A stretch of DNA of 53,908 nucleotides from Sphingobium sp. TKS (GTDB taxonomy: Bacteria; Pseudomonadota; Alphaproteobacteria; Sphingomonadales; Sphingomonadaceae): the NCBI RefSeq assembly GCF_001563265.1, contig NZ_CP005089.1, forward strand, positions 1 to 53,908, in the 5' to 3' direction. Shown here one piece after another: positions 8,475 to 16,603 of the stretch. Positions within the stretch are counted from its first letter, which is position 1, and every line of letters begins with the position of its first letter. The notes beneath the pieces were generated by a model. It saw nothing but the letters and a program-made list of their open reading frames with translations. It was not told the DNA's origin and ran no database searches. The translations under genes and the position numbers were made by a program.

Positions 8475-9943
8475 CGCGTTGGGGGCCCCCACACGCAATG
8501 CTCAAGGATTGGCTTCATTCGTTCCGAGGTCAGCTGATGCACTATCCGTGCATAGACTTGTATCCGGTCGCGGCCGTTCCCGCGCACCATAATCCGTATT
8601 CACATCCCCGGATCGAGCAAAGGCGGATGCGGACCAAACTACTACTGGGCGTTTTCAGGCGCCATCAACTTTCCCGGTCACGCATCACACCAATCCGCGT
8701 CGCCTTATCGAGCCTGTTGCAACATAGGCATCAGGCGGCGCGGAGCTCGGCACCTTGAGGGACCAGACCGGTCTCCACAAAGCGCCAAAGCGCGATCAAC
8801 AATTTTCGGGCGAGCGCAACGATCCCCACCTTTGCCGCGCGAGCGCCGTTGCCTTTGAACCGGTTGCGATACCAAACGGTCAGTTCGCTACTTGGCTGAT
8901 ATTTCAACCAACACCAGGCAAGTTCCACCATCTGCACACGTGTGCTTCGGTTACCGGCTTTGCTGATGCCCTGATCACGCGACACGTCGCCGCTGGCGAA
9001 GGGCGCCGGAGCTAACCCAAGGAAGGCCGCGACGTGTCGTCGGCTTTCGAACTTTCGGCAAAAAACCTCAGCAACCAACATTGCCGCGCTGTTCGGACCA
9101 ATGCCCTTCAGCTGCTCAAGGCGAACCGCTTTCTCTCGGCATGGGAAGGTAGACTCCTCATGGAGCACAACTTCAGCGCGGTCCCGCTCGATGTCCTTGA
9201 TCTGATCGTTGAGCAACGCGAGCCGTTCGAAACAGCGCTCAATTTGTCGACGAAGGTTTGGTGGCAAAGGCCGCCCATCGCCGGTGCGCATGTCGTCGAG
9301 CTGTTTTGACCAGTCACCGCCCTTGATGGCTTTGACAGATCGTATGCCCTGTAATGCAAGTAGCCCCCTGATCCGAGAGATAATTCGGGTGCGCTCGTGC
9401 ACGAGATCGCCGCGCTCTCGCATTACTCTGCGCGCGTCCTCCTCCTCGGGGGAGGGCACGTCCACGACACGGCACACGCTTTTGTCGCCAGCGAGATAGG
9501 CTTTGAGGATTCCGATCATTGCTTCGGCGTCGATCCGGTCGGTTTTTGCGCGCCTGCCTCGCCGCGACACGAGGAAGCTGGCGGGATCCAGCACATATGT
9601 ATCGATATCGTTCGACCGCAGTAGCCTTGCGAGCCAGAAGCCATCATATCCAATCTCGAAGCACAGGCGAATGGCGGCAGGTTCACCGATACGATCAGCG
9701 GCCTTGCACTCAAGATTGCGAAGGTGACTGATCAGTGCCGCGCTGTTCCCGGCAGGAATTGTCCGTAGCGAAGGCTTCGCGGCTCCTGGCGAGAGCGAAG
9801 CAACAAGCCAGTTGCGCTTGCTGAGCTCAACGCTGACAATGACAGAAGTCTTGGGGCAGTAATCTGACGACGAGTTCTCCATTTAGCGTTCTCCGTGGGG
9901 TTTGACGGAACAACGGCATAGCCGATCCGGCCTGCATAGGATC
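8475..9943 (-). mobile_element. IS110-family insertion element (ends approximate)
   Basis: Transposase gene with about 60 bp upstream and a long non-coding stretch (8475-8730) downstream of it, which could hold the bridge RNA known for this family. There are no long terminal inverted repeats and no target duplication, as expected for IS110 elements. The right edge must lie at or before 9943, where a DUF3768 remnant begins. The left edge lies between about 8320 and 8475, depending on how much of the 8130 gene is original. Confidence 0.7.
8731..9882 (-). CDS. IS110-family DEDD transposase
   Basis: 383 residues. The N-terminal RuvC-like DEDD domain shows VSVELSKRNW (the first acidic residue is Glu where many relatives have Asp), CFEIGYDGFW, and TDRIDAEAMI, which supplies two Asp. 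A helix-rich middle follows, then the C-terminal serine-recombinase-like domain GLAPAPFASGDVSRDQGIS with the candidate nucleophile Ser. Length is normal for the family. Known members insert by bridge-RNA-guided recombination. The frame is intact, so the element may be active. Confidence 0.9.
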   Translation of the reverse strand: MENSSSDYCPKTSVIVSVELSKRNWLVASLSPGAAKPSLRTIPAGNSAALISHLRNLECKAADRIGEPAAIRLCFEIGYDGFWLARLLRSNDIDTYVLDPASFLVSRRGRRAKTDRIDAEAMIGILKAYLAGDKSVCRVVDVPSPEEEDARRVMRERGDLVHERTRIISRIRGLLALQGIRSVKAIKGGDWSKQLDDMRTGDGRPLPPNLRRQIERCFERLALLNDQIKDIERDRAEVVLHEESTFPCREKAVRLEQLKGIGPNSAAMLVAEVFCRKFESRRHVAAFLGLAPAPFASGDVSRDQGISKAGNRSTRVQMVELAWCWLKYQPSSELTVWYRNRFKGNGARAAKVGIVALARKLLIALWRFVETGLVPQGAELRAA

Positions 9944-10039
9944 TATTACGACCGCGATCTTGAATTTGGCAGCGCCGAACCGTGGAATCCCGATGCCACA
10001 ACCCGCGTGCTCACCATTCTCCTAACCAGTGAATATTGA
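9944..10039 (+). pseudogene. DUF3768 C-terminal remnant
   Basis: 31 codons without a start, reading YYDRDLEFGSAEPW and ending RVLTILLTSEY-stop, the typical end of DUF3768 proteins. It lies just beyond the IS110-family element and is probably the severed 3' end of the gene that starts at 8130. A less likely origin is a second DUF3768 gene lost on the left. Confidence 0.75.
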
Positions 10040-10050
10040 GGGAGGCCATC

Positions 10051-10338
10051 ATGACCAAATCGCCCCCGGTTATCGAGCTTAGCTGGCGTGATGAGAATTA
10101 TGGTTCCGTCTGCGCCGTCGCCGCTTTCCGCAACTATGCGGGCACACTGGATTGGAGCGACCGCACCCACCAGCGGTTTCGCGGATGCCTGAAACGTGCA
10201 GGCTTCGCGTTCCATTGGGGGCGATGCAGCTATATCGCCACCAGCGGCACCCGCGAAGAGAGGCAGCACGCCCTTTGTGACGAGCTGGCCCGCGCAGGAT
10301 TCCAGATCGACAGCGGCGACGTGAGGGCAGAGGCATGA
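10051..10338 (+). CDS. Hypothetical protein, first gene of a four-gene operon
   Basis: 95 residues with GGGAGG just before the ATG. It is a mixed alpha/beta, His/Cys/Arg-rich protein (THQRFRGCLKRAGFAFHWG). I recognise no family. It overlaps the next gene by 4 bp (ATGA). The operon has lost its natural upstream region to the IS110-type element only 100 bp away. Confidence 0.65.
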   Translation: MTKSPPVIELSWRDENYGSVCAVAAFRNYAGTLDWSDRTHQRFRGCLKRAGFAFHWGRCSYIATSGTREERQHALCDELARAGFQIDSGDVRAEA

Positions 10339-10601
10339 ACCGCGAACGCCGCAAGCAGATCGCCGCCGCCCGCGTGCTGATCGACAAGGGCAAAGCCCTG
10401 TTGGATGAGGCGCGCGACATGCTTGAAACCGTCAAGGATGACGAACAGGCCGCCCGCGAGAATCTACCACCCAGCCTTGAGGACAGCGAACGTGCGCAGG
10501 CGATGGACGCCGCAGTTTCCGAACTGGAAAGCGCGATTTCAGCCCTTGAAGACTTCGACGCCGACGAGATCGGCACAAACCTCGACACCGCCAGCGAATA
10601 G
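10335..10601 (+). CDS. Hypothetical acidic coiled-coil protein
   Basis: 88 residues. A basic start (MNRERRKQIAAAR) is followed by acidic helices with heptad-like leucines (LLDEARDMLETV, AVSELESAISALEDF). Start and stop overlap or adjoin the neighbours, so it is co-translated. Function unknown; it may be a structural or DNA-mimic-like plasmid protein, but that is speculation. Confidence 0.65.
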   Translation: MNRERRKQIAAARVLIDKGKALLDEARDMLETVKDDEQAARENLPPSLEDSERAQAMDAAVSELESAISALEDFDADEIGTNLDTASE

Positions 10602-10613
10602 GAAGGATTGACC

Positions 10614-10823
10614 ATGCAACCCATGCGCCACCTAGATCGAGACACGCGCCGCGCCCGCCTTCTGGCGGCGCGCACGCGCCCCGTCGGCGGCATCAACCGG
10701 CGCGGCATCTTCACCGGCCATTGGGACGGCGGCGATGTTGTGCGCCAGTTTCGCGGCGACAACGGATCATGGATCGGCCTTGCCGCCTACAAGGCGAAAG
10801 AAGAGCCGGAGCCGCAGCCATGA
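10614..10823 (+). CDS. Small basic hypothetical protein
   Basis: 69 residues, Arg-rich at the N-terminus (RDTRRARLLAARTRP), with a short beta-rich region (GIFTGHWDGGDVVRQFR) and a Pro/Glu tail. SD GGAAGGA lies 6 bases before the ATG. It overlaps the next gene by 4 bp. No family recognised. Confidence 0.6.
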   Translation: MQPMRHLDRDTRRARLLAARTRPVGGINRRGIFTGHWDGGDVVRQFRGDNGSWIGLAAYKAKEEPEPQP

Positions 10824-11353
10824 AAATCAGCAACACGGCGAGCGCCGTTCGCGTCACCCTCTCGCCTACCGAGATCAGCGATTTGCAATTTGTGATCGAG
10901 GCGGCCGAGCGCGCGGGGCATTATATGCCCGCGCGCGTCCCCAACATCATGGCGGCGCTGACGCGCAGCGCCGACGATGTTCGGATGAAACAGGCGATGA
11001 AGCGGGCGGAAAAAGATCGCGTAACGCGGATCGAGCAGGACCGGCGCGCGCGCGAACGCCAATTCATGCTAGGCGACCGATACAGCGTCATGGCGAGCCG
11101 CGCCGACTACGCCGATGCGTCTTCCGATCCGGACGCGCGCCAATGGGTTGACCTAGTGTTTCATGAAATCATGCAGAGGCCGCTTCCCGATCAATACGAA
11201 CTCCGGCGCGACGTGTGGCGTGTCCACGTTGTCCAACTGGACGGCGGCACGCTCGGCGCTGTTGTAGGCGGCGATTGCACTCAAACCGCCGACCCCGCCG
11301 AAATTGCTTCCGTAGCGGAGCAGCTGATCGCCCGCTTCGAGGGCAGAGCTTGA
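10820..11353 (+). CDS. Hypothetical protein, last gene of the small operon
   Basis: 177 residues: an N-terminal beta/helix segment, a long Arg-rich charged helix (about 58-92: KQAMKRAEKDRVTRIEQD) and a C-terminal mixed domain (WRVHVVQLDGGTLGAVV). No recognised family. The operon ends at the 28-bp palindrome at 11360, which may also act as its terminator. Confidence 0.65.
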   Translation: MKISNTASAVRVTLSPTEISDLQFVIEAAERAGHYMPARVPNIMAALTRSADDVRMKQAMKRAEKDRVTRIEQDRRARERQFMLGDRYSVMASRADYADASSDPDARQWVDLVFHEIMQRPLPDQYELRRDVWRVHVVQLDGGTLGAVVGGDCTQTADPAEIASVAEQLIARFEGRA

Positions 11354-11359
11354 CGCGCG

Positions 11360-11387
11360 TGGAGCGGTGGCAGCTGCCACCGCTCCA
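11360..11387. promoter_or_regulatory. Palindrome site 5, the longest (28 bp)
   Basis: The 16-bp core is extended by perfect symmetry to 28 bp (TGGAGC at one end, GCTCCA at the other). It lies between convergent genes, 6 bp after one stop codon and 7 bp before the other, so no promoter lies nearby. A hairpin/terminator or partition role is more likely at this copy. Confidence 0.75.
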
Positions 11388-11394
11388 GAGAGAT

Positions 11395-11685
11395 CTAGAA
11401 TTTGGTGATGAGAGGCAGCAGCGCCGCCGCTTGGCTTCCCAGGACCGGCACCCAATAATTCGCGGCGCGGTAATCAGGGCCATGATCGACCGCCATCACC
11501 CCAAAGACATATCCGATCATCGGCAGCGTCCACAGCAGACGCCCGCCCAGGTCCACGCCCATCAACACCAGCGCAACGCCGAGCACGGCCCAAAGCGGAA
11601 TCAGTCGTTCCATGATTTCGCGATGACGGACTATTCGCCATGCGCTTTCCCGGTCATCGGCGCTAACCTGCGATACGAGGCCCAT
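11395..11685 (-). CDS. Small hypothetical membrane protein
   Basis: 96 residues with two hydrophobic segments (about 29-47 and 51-67) and a short exposed tail. GGGGAAG precedes the ATG on the minus strand. It converges with the upstream operon. Function not recognised. It belongs to the backbone side of the IS1380 junction. Confidence 0.55.
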   Translation of the reverse strand: MGLVSQVSADDRESAWRIVRHREIMERLIPLWAVLGVALVLMGVDLGGRLLWTLPMIGYVFGVMAVDHGPDYRAANYWVPVLGSQAAALLPLITKF

Positions 11686-11844
11686 AGCTTCCCCTTTTCA
11701 TCAACGGTCGCCGGCGATCATCCAATGGCTTCACGAAAATGTGAAGAGCGTTTCGCGCGCATTGTCGTCAATCCGTTGTATAGCCTTCATCGAGCGAGGG
11801 CGAAGGACTGTGACAGCGGCCTTTCGCAAATCCTCTCGCTCAAA

Positions 11845-11898
11845 GGAGGTGATGTGATCCCACATTTCCCAAGTAAGGCGCTGATTTCGCTGTCCTGA
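11845..11898 (+). other. Strong ribosome binding site with a 14-codon ORF
   Basis: AAAGGAGGTGAT at 11842-11853 is a near-perfect SD, followed by GTG and only 14 codons before TGA. It ends 15 bp before the IS1380-family element. It may be the severed start of a gene, possibly the methyltransferase resumed at 15447, or a true short ORF. The rest of 11686-11912 holds nothing I can identify. Confidence 0.35.
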
Positions 11899-11912
11899 CC
11901 ATTATATTTCCT

Positions 11913-13474
11913 ATATAAAACATGGTGTTGAAGGCTGCGAGGGGCGCGTTTCATGGATCACCCAGAGGGTGCGGGCTTGCAACGGGCAGATCGGGTGGAT
12001 TTCGACCCTCGCGTGCGGCTGGAATTTCGCGGCACGCAGCTCAGTTCCGACGGCGGCCTTCTGGTGATGCGCGAGCTTGATGACGCGCTCGGGTTGTCCG
12101 ATTTGGCGTCAGCGGCGCTGCGCGATACTCGCTCTGGCAAGAACACGGTCCATCGGCTCGACGGCCTGTTCCGGCAATCAGTCTTTGGGCGGCTGGCCGG
12201 ATACGAGGATGTCAACGACGCCAACCGTCTCGCCTGCGATCCGGTCATGCGCCAAGTTGTCGGCGGCAGAGCGGTCGATGCACAAGCGGCCTCGGCATCG
12301 CAGATGGGACGGTTCGAGACCGAGACGCTGGCTCTGGCCGGGAACCGTGCCGCGCTGGCCGACCTGAACGGGCAATGGATCGACCGGTTCCATGACCGTA
12401 ACGGGCTGAAGTACATCGTTCTGGACATGGACAGCTCGGTCAGCCCGACCCATGGCGACCAGGAAGGGTCCGCCTGGAATGGCCATTTCGACTGTAGCTG
12501 CTATCACCCCAACTTTCTGTTCAACCAGTTCGGGATGCTGGAACGCTGCGCCCTGCGCCATGGCAACGTCCACAGCGCCGATGGCTGGCGTGATGTTCTC
12601 GACCCCGTCATTGCGCGCTACGCGGAGCGCGACCTTGGTGGCAGGTTCTTCCGGGCCGATGCTGCCTACGCGATCCCGGCGATCTATGAGCGATTGGAAG
12701 AAGCGCGGTTCTTCTACGCCATCCGGCTGCCCGCAAACGCGGTCCTCAAGGACAAGATCGCGCATCGGCTAACGCGCCCTGTCGGGCGGCCGTCACTGAC
12801 CAAGGTCAAGCGGTTCTTCGAGGAATTCGAGTATCAGGCGGCGTCCTGGGACAAGGAACGCCGGGTGATCGCCAAGATCGAATGGCATCCGGGCGAACTG
12901 TTCCCGCGTGTCGGCTTCATCGTCACCAACCTGCCGATGGAGCCGGACTGGGTGGTGCGGTTCTACAACCAGCGCGGCACCGCCGAGCAGCACATCAAAG
13001 AGGGCAAATACGCCTTTCGCTGGACGCGGCTGTCGTGCCGGAAGTTCCGCGACAATGAGGTGCGGCTGCAACTGCACGCCCTGGCGTACAACCTGGCCAC
13101 CTTCTTGCGCTGCATCGAGCTGCCCGAGGCCATGGCCGACTGGTCGTTGACCAGCCTGCAACTGAAGCTGATCAAGATCGGGGCACGTGTGGTCCGTCAC
13201 GCCCGCACCATCACCTTCCAGCTGGCCGAGGTCGCTGTCACCGGCACGATGGTACGCGCCATCCTCGCCGCTATCCGCCGATTGCGAGCGCCACCGCTAT
13301 GCGCATGATCGCGATCCACGCTCAAACTGAACGAAAGCGGCTGGACAGATCTGTCCGCTGCGCTGAAAAACGCCGCCCCTGGGCAAGGAAACAGCGGCTT
13401 CGCGGTCTGATCCGTCCAGATCCAGCAGTCTGCGCGACCGCAGGTGCCGCTTGCGGCAGAAAATCCTTGTCTAG
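11913..13474 (+). mobile_element. IS1380-family insertion sequence (ends approximate)
   Basis: An intact transposase gene, with a probable left end at CCTATATAAAAC (about 11913) and a right limit near 13474, where the reading frame of a foreign gene remnant resumes. I could not find a convincing matching right inverted repeat or a target duplication, so the right end may be damaged. Confidence 0.65.
11953..13308 (+). CDS. IS1380-family DDE transposase
   Basis: 451 residues. Features of this family are the N-terminal FRGTQLSSDGGLLVMRELD, the first catalytic Asp in IVLDMDSSVSPTHGDQEG, FFRADAAYA with the second Asp, and the C-terminal block YNQRGTAEQHIKEGK with the catalytic Glu in a YREK-like helix. 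Length is normal and the frame intact. It probably brought in or recombined with the adjacent foreign segment at 13475-15446. Confidence 0.9.
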   Translation: MDHPEGAGLQRADRVDFDPRVRLEFRGTQLSSDGGLLVMRELDDALGLSDLASAALRDTRSGKNTVHRLDGLFRQSVFGRLAGYEDVNDANRLACDPVMRQVVGGRAVDAQAASASQMGRFETETLALAGNRAALADLNGQWIDRFHDRNGLKYIVLDMDSSVSPTHGDQEGSAWNGHFDCSCYHPNFLFNQFGMLERCALRHGNVHSADGWRDVLDPVIARYAERDLGGRFFRADAAYAIPAIYERLEEARFFYAIRLPANAVLKDKIAHRLTRPVGRPSLTKVKRFFEEFEYQAASWDKERRVIAKIEWHPGELFPRVGFIVTNLPMEPDWVVRFYNQRGTAEQHIKEGKYAFRWTRLSCRKFRDNEVRLQLHALAYNLATFLRCIELPEAMADWSLTSLQLKLIKIGARVVRHARTITFQLAEVAVTGTMVRAILAAIRRLRAPPLCA

Positions 13475-13624
13475 CGCTCGGATACAGGCGATCTTCACCT
13501 CAAACGCCACGCCACTTGGGGAATGCAGGATCACAGCCATTACCGCTGCAATTACGGCCTCTATTTCCGTTTCTGGGACCGGCTGTGCGGCACCGACGCG
13601 GGGATCGCCGCGTTTCCGCCGTGA
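13475..13624 (+). pseudogene. Sterol desaturase / fatty-acid hydroxylase C-terminal remnant
   Basis: About 49 codons reading HLKRHATWGMQDHSHYR and NYGLYFRFWDRLCGTD. These are the last His-box and conserved FWDRLFGT-type end of membrane di-iron fatty-acid hydroxylases. The gene has no 5' part: the IS1380-family element lies immediately to the left. It shows that the segment came from outside the plasmid backbone. Confidence 0.7.
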
Positions 13625-13682
13625 ATGGCGAAGTTGAGCAAGGGCCGGTCGCTTGGGCCATTTCGGGAGGCGAGAAAATTTG

Positions 13683-15086
13683 ATGGACGATTCCCCTGCC
13701 GGAACGCTGGCCGCTCGAACCGCTGCCCGGGAGCATGAACGGCCCTTCGGCGTCCGTTTCGTAACGCCGCTGGCGCTGGGCGCGGTTCTCAATCCGATCA
13801 ATTCGACCGCCATTTCGATAGTCATCGTCCCCATCGCGCGGCACTATCATGCCAGCGTCGCCGATACCGGCTGGCTGATCGGCGCCATCTACCTCAGCAG
13901 CGCCGTCGCGCAGCCTGTGATGGGGCGCATGGCCGATGTGCTGGGCGCGCGCCGCATCTATTTCATTTCCCTGTTCACCGTCGCGCTGGCCAGTGTCGTC
14001 GGCATGGTGGCGGGCTCCCTGCTGGCCCTGATCATGGCGCGGGTCGCGCTGGGCGTGGGAACATCGGGCGCTTATCCCGCGGCGATGCGCATCTTCCGTC
14101 TTCGCGGGGACAGGCTGGGCACCGAGCCGCCGCGCGGGGCGCTCGGCATATTGGCGTTCGCGGCGGCGGCCACGGCCATTTTTGGTCCGGCATTGGGCGG
14201 CATATTGTCCGACGCCTTCGGGTGGCGCGCGATCTTCGCCCTCAACCTGCCTTTCGTGCTGCTGATCGCCATCCTCGTCATCGCCTGGATTCCGGAATAT
14301 GAGCCCTATGTGTCCGCCAGGGCAGGCACCCTGTTGCGGGAGCTCGACCTGATCGGCATCGGGCTTTTCTCGATCTTCCTGATCGGTTTCATGCTCTGTC
14401 TGATGGGCATGGGCATATGGTATGCCCTGCCCGTCTGCATCGCCGCCCTGGCGACGCTGATCCTGCATTCGCTGAAACGCACCCAGCCCTTTCTCGATAT
14501 CCGGATGCTGATGCGCAACCGGTCGCTTTCCTTGACCTATGTCCGACATCTGGGCTTTCAGATCGTCATCTATTCGATCTTCTTCGGCTTTCCCCAATGG
14601 GTGGAGGCGTCGGCGGGATACAGCCCCACGGAAGCGGGGCTGATCACGATCCCCATGTATGTTCTCTCTGCCCTGGGCGCTCTGGCCGGGGGGCGTCTCA
14701 GGAGCCTGCGCGCCGCCTTTACGCTGAGCGCGGCGTCGGCGCTCGTGGGATGCATATTGCTCTTCTTCCTTCATGCGCATTCGGCGGGCTGGATCATTGC
14801 CTGTTCCGTCATGTTCTTCGGCATTCCCACCGGCCTGACCAGCGTCGCGTCCCAGACGGCCGTCTATGTGCAGAGCGAGACGAGCGAAATCGGCGCGGCG
14901 TCGGGATTTTTGCGGACGGCGCAATATCTGGGCGCTTTGACTTCCACCAGCCTGCTCAGTCTCGCCTATGGCCATGAGGCGAGCGATGCGGGCATCCAAC
15001 AGCTTGCCCTCATCCTGGGCGTCTGCACCGCCGTCATCCTTGTCGGCACACTGATCGACCGCAGCTTGTCGCGGGACAACGCCTGA
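13683..15086 (+). CDS. MFS transporter, DHA2-like drug/metabolite exporter
   Basis: 467 residues and strongly hydrophobic, with about 12-14 membrane helices. The loop motif A of MFS proteins reads GRMADVLGARR near residue 88; a motif-C-like stretch (FGPALGGILSDAFGWR) lies near 170. SD GGGAGG lies 12 bases before the ATG at 13683; an in-frame TTG/ATG farther up would lack an SD. It is the only complete gene of the captured segment, between a sterol-desaturase remnant and an aldehyde-dehydrogenase fragment, so a link to export or uptake of a metabolite or aromatic substrate is plausible. Substrate unknown. Confidence 0.85.
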   Translation: MDDSPAGTLAARTAAREHERPFGVRFVTPLALGAVLNPINSTAISIVIVPIARHYHASVADTGWLIGAIYLSSAVAQPVMGRMADVLGARRIYFISLFTVALASVVGMVAGSLLALIMARVALGVGTSGAYPAAMRIFRLRGDRLGTEPPRGALGILAFAAAATAIFGPALGGILSDAFGWRAIFALNLPFVLLIAILVIAWIPEYEPYVSARAGTLLRELDLIGIGLFSIFLIGFMLCLMGMGIWYALPVCIAALATLILHSLKRTQPFLDIRMLMRNRSLSLTYVRHLGFQIVIYSIFFGFPQWVEASAGYSPTEAGLITIPMYVLSALGALAGGRLRSLRAAFTLSAASALVGCILLFFLHAHSAGWIIACSVMFFGIPTGLTSVASQTAVYVQSETSEIGAASGFLRTAQYLGALTSTSLLSLAYGHEASDAGIQQLALILGVCTAVILVGTLIDRSLSRDNA

Positions 15087-15245
15087 CGGAATGCGGGGGC
15101 GGTCCCGCCGATTTCCTGCTTGTATCGGCGGCGGCGTTTGGAAAGGATCGGTGGTTGACGGACTCGGCGATAACTGAATAAATGAATATCCAATTATATA
15201 ACGCGCCGATGGGGCGCTGAACCTGCATGGAGAGAGGTTCCATCC

Positions 15246-15446
15246 ATGAGTAAACTGCTTTTCATCGATGGCGGCTGGCATTCCGGTGAAGCGGGGGAGC
15301 GTCCGATCACCGATCCGGCGACCGGGCAGACCGTCGGCATGTGCCCCATTGCGAGCGACGCCCAGATCGACGCCGCGCTGGCGTCGGCGGAGCGGGGATT
15401 TGCGATCTGGAGGGCGACCAGCGCTTTGGAACGGAGCAATATCCTA
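15246..15446 (+). pseudogene. Aldehyde dehydrogenase N-terminal fragment
   Basis: Sixty-seven codons matching the start of NAD(P)-dependent aldehyde/succinate-semialdehyde dehydrogenases (LLFIDGGWHSGEAGE, ITDPATGQTVG, ALASAERGFAIWR). The family is normally about 480 residues; here it stops at a junction near 15446 with plasmid sequence. SD GAGAGG precedes the ATG. The upstream gap 15087-15245 contains no gene; it may hold the native promoter of this catabolic gene. Confidence 0.85.
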
Positions 15447-16038
15447 TGAGACGACCGAGGCAGAAGCGGCCCCGGCCTATCATATCACGCCCGCTAAGAA
15501 CTTCGGCGCGTTCATGACTTCCCCGGAGATCGCCGCCCAGGTCATCGAACATGCGAGGATCAGCACAGGCCAGCGCGTTCTAGAGCCTAGCGCGGGAAAG
15601 GCCGCGCTTGCTTCGGCCGCGCGCAACGCTGGTGCCGATGTAACTTGCGTGGAGCTGCAACCCGGCTTCGCCCACGAACTACGCGTAATCCACGGCTTTG
15701 CCGATGCGATCGAGGGCGATTTTCTCGCATTGGACCCGGCCCATTACGCACCGTTCGACGCGGTGATAATGAACCCGCCTTTTGATCGAGGCCGCGACTG
15801 TGACCATGTGCGCCATGCCCTCGCCTTTCTCAAACCGGGAGGCGTGCTGGTGGCAATCATGAGCGCGCGGGCAGAGTATGGCGAGGATCAGCGCCACAAG
15901 GCGCTACACCGCATGATCGCTGGTTGCGAGGCGATCTATTTCCACGGTCGCAAATGGATCGACCTTCCCCCCGGTTCTTTCGCCCACGCCGGAACCAACG
16001 TGAACACTGTTTTGCTTGCGATCCGCAAGCCGGGTTGA
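15447..16038 (+). pseudogene. 5'-truncated SAM-dependent DNA methyltransferase (NPPF type)
   Basis: About 196 codons open from the junction. Motif I reads VLEPSAGKAALASAA, motif IV is NPPF (MNPPFDRGRDCDH), and the end GTNVNTVLLAIRK is typical of plasmid N6-adenine-type methyltransferases. Homologues have an N-terminal extension before AYHITPAKNFGAF, lost here with the original start. An internal ATG at 15514 could still yield a product containing both motifs, so residual activity is conceivable. The aldehyde dehydrogenase fragment runs straight into it. Confidence 0.7.
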
Positions 16039-16044
16039 TCGGTG

Positions 16045-16070
16045 CAGGCGGTGGCAGCTGCCACCGCCTG
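16045..16070. promoter_or_regulatory. Palindrome site 6 (26 bp)
   Basis: The core is extended to a 26-bp perfect palindrome (CAGGC at one end, GCCTG at the other), 7 bp after the methyltransferase stop and about 285 bp before the next start codon. The 16071-16354 stretch that follows is a C-rich leader with several GC hairpins (for example GGCGGG/CCCGCC near 16191-16206) and no ORF, echoing the 260-bp leaders but not homologous by eye. Confidence 0.75.
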
Positions 16071-16354
16071 TCCTGGCGCAGATTGAGGCGGCAAGCCGCC
16101 GCGCTGATTTGTCGCGTTTGGGGCCTGTTCCTGCCCCCTGCCGCAAGGGCTAGACCGTCTCCGCCGCTGCGCGGCTCCGCTTGGCGACCAGGCGGGTTTC
16201 CCCGCCCTTCCTTCGCTGCGCTCCGTGCAGGGCGGGTGATCCCCCTCCCCCCTGATCGGCCCCGTTTGCGGCATTCCCCGGCCCAGCGTCGCCCGCTTTC
16301 GGCAGAAGTCGATGACCCGTCATCGCCTTCGGCTCAATTAGGAAGGGAAAGCCC

Positions 16355-16603
16355 ATGAAAATCCGTATCTACCGCCAGACCGAGCAGGACTTTGACCGGA
16401 TCGAGATCGAGGGCGCGACCTTTGAAACCATCGTCAGCCGGGCAGCGGTCGAGGGGCTTCAATGCAGCGGTTACGACAGCAATCCGAGCCAGCGGCCTGA
16501 GTTGCAGGGCGCACCGAAATTCAAGGGCGTTTGCGGTCCTATGTGGGATGGCGATGCGATCCGCTACGAGTGCAGCGCCACCTATGCGGAGTTGAGCGCA
16601 TGA
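16355..16603 (+). CDS. Hypothetical protein
   Basis: 82 residues, starting MKIRIYRQTEQDFDRIEIEG, beta-rich, with two Cys that may pair (CSGYDS and GVCGPMW). SD GGAAGGGAAA precedes the ATG. It overlaps the next gene by 4 bp, so the two are co-translated. No family recognised. Confidence 0.65.
   Translation: MKIRIYRQTEQDFDRIEIEGATFETIVSRAAVEGLQCSGYDSNPSQRPELQGAPKFKGVCGPMWDGDAIRYECSATYAELSA

Noticed and set aside
11840..11860. Resemblance of AAAGGAGGTGAT to the complement of the 16S rRNA 3' end
   Set aside because: The match stops at the anti-SD core; it is simply a strong ribosome binding site, not an rRNA fragment.
13500..15281. A 593-codon minus-strand open frame
   Set aside because: Antisense of the MFS transporter gene; composition is Gln/Asp/Arg-rich mirror sequence.
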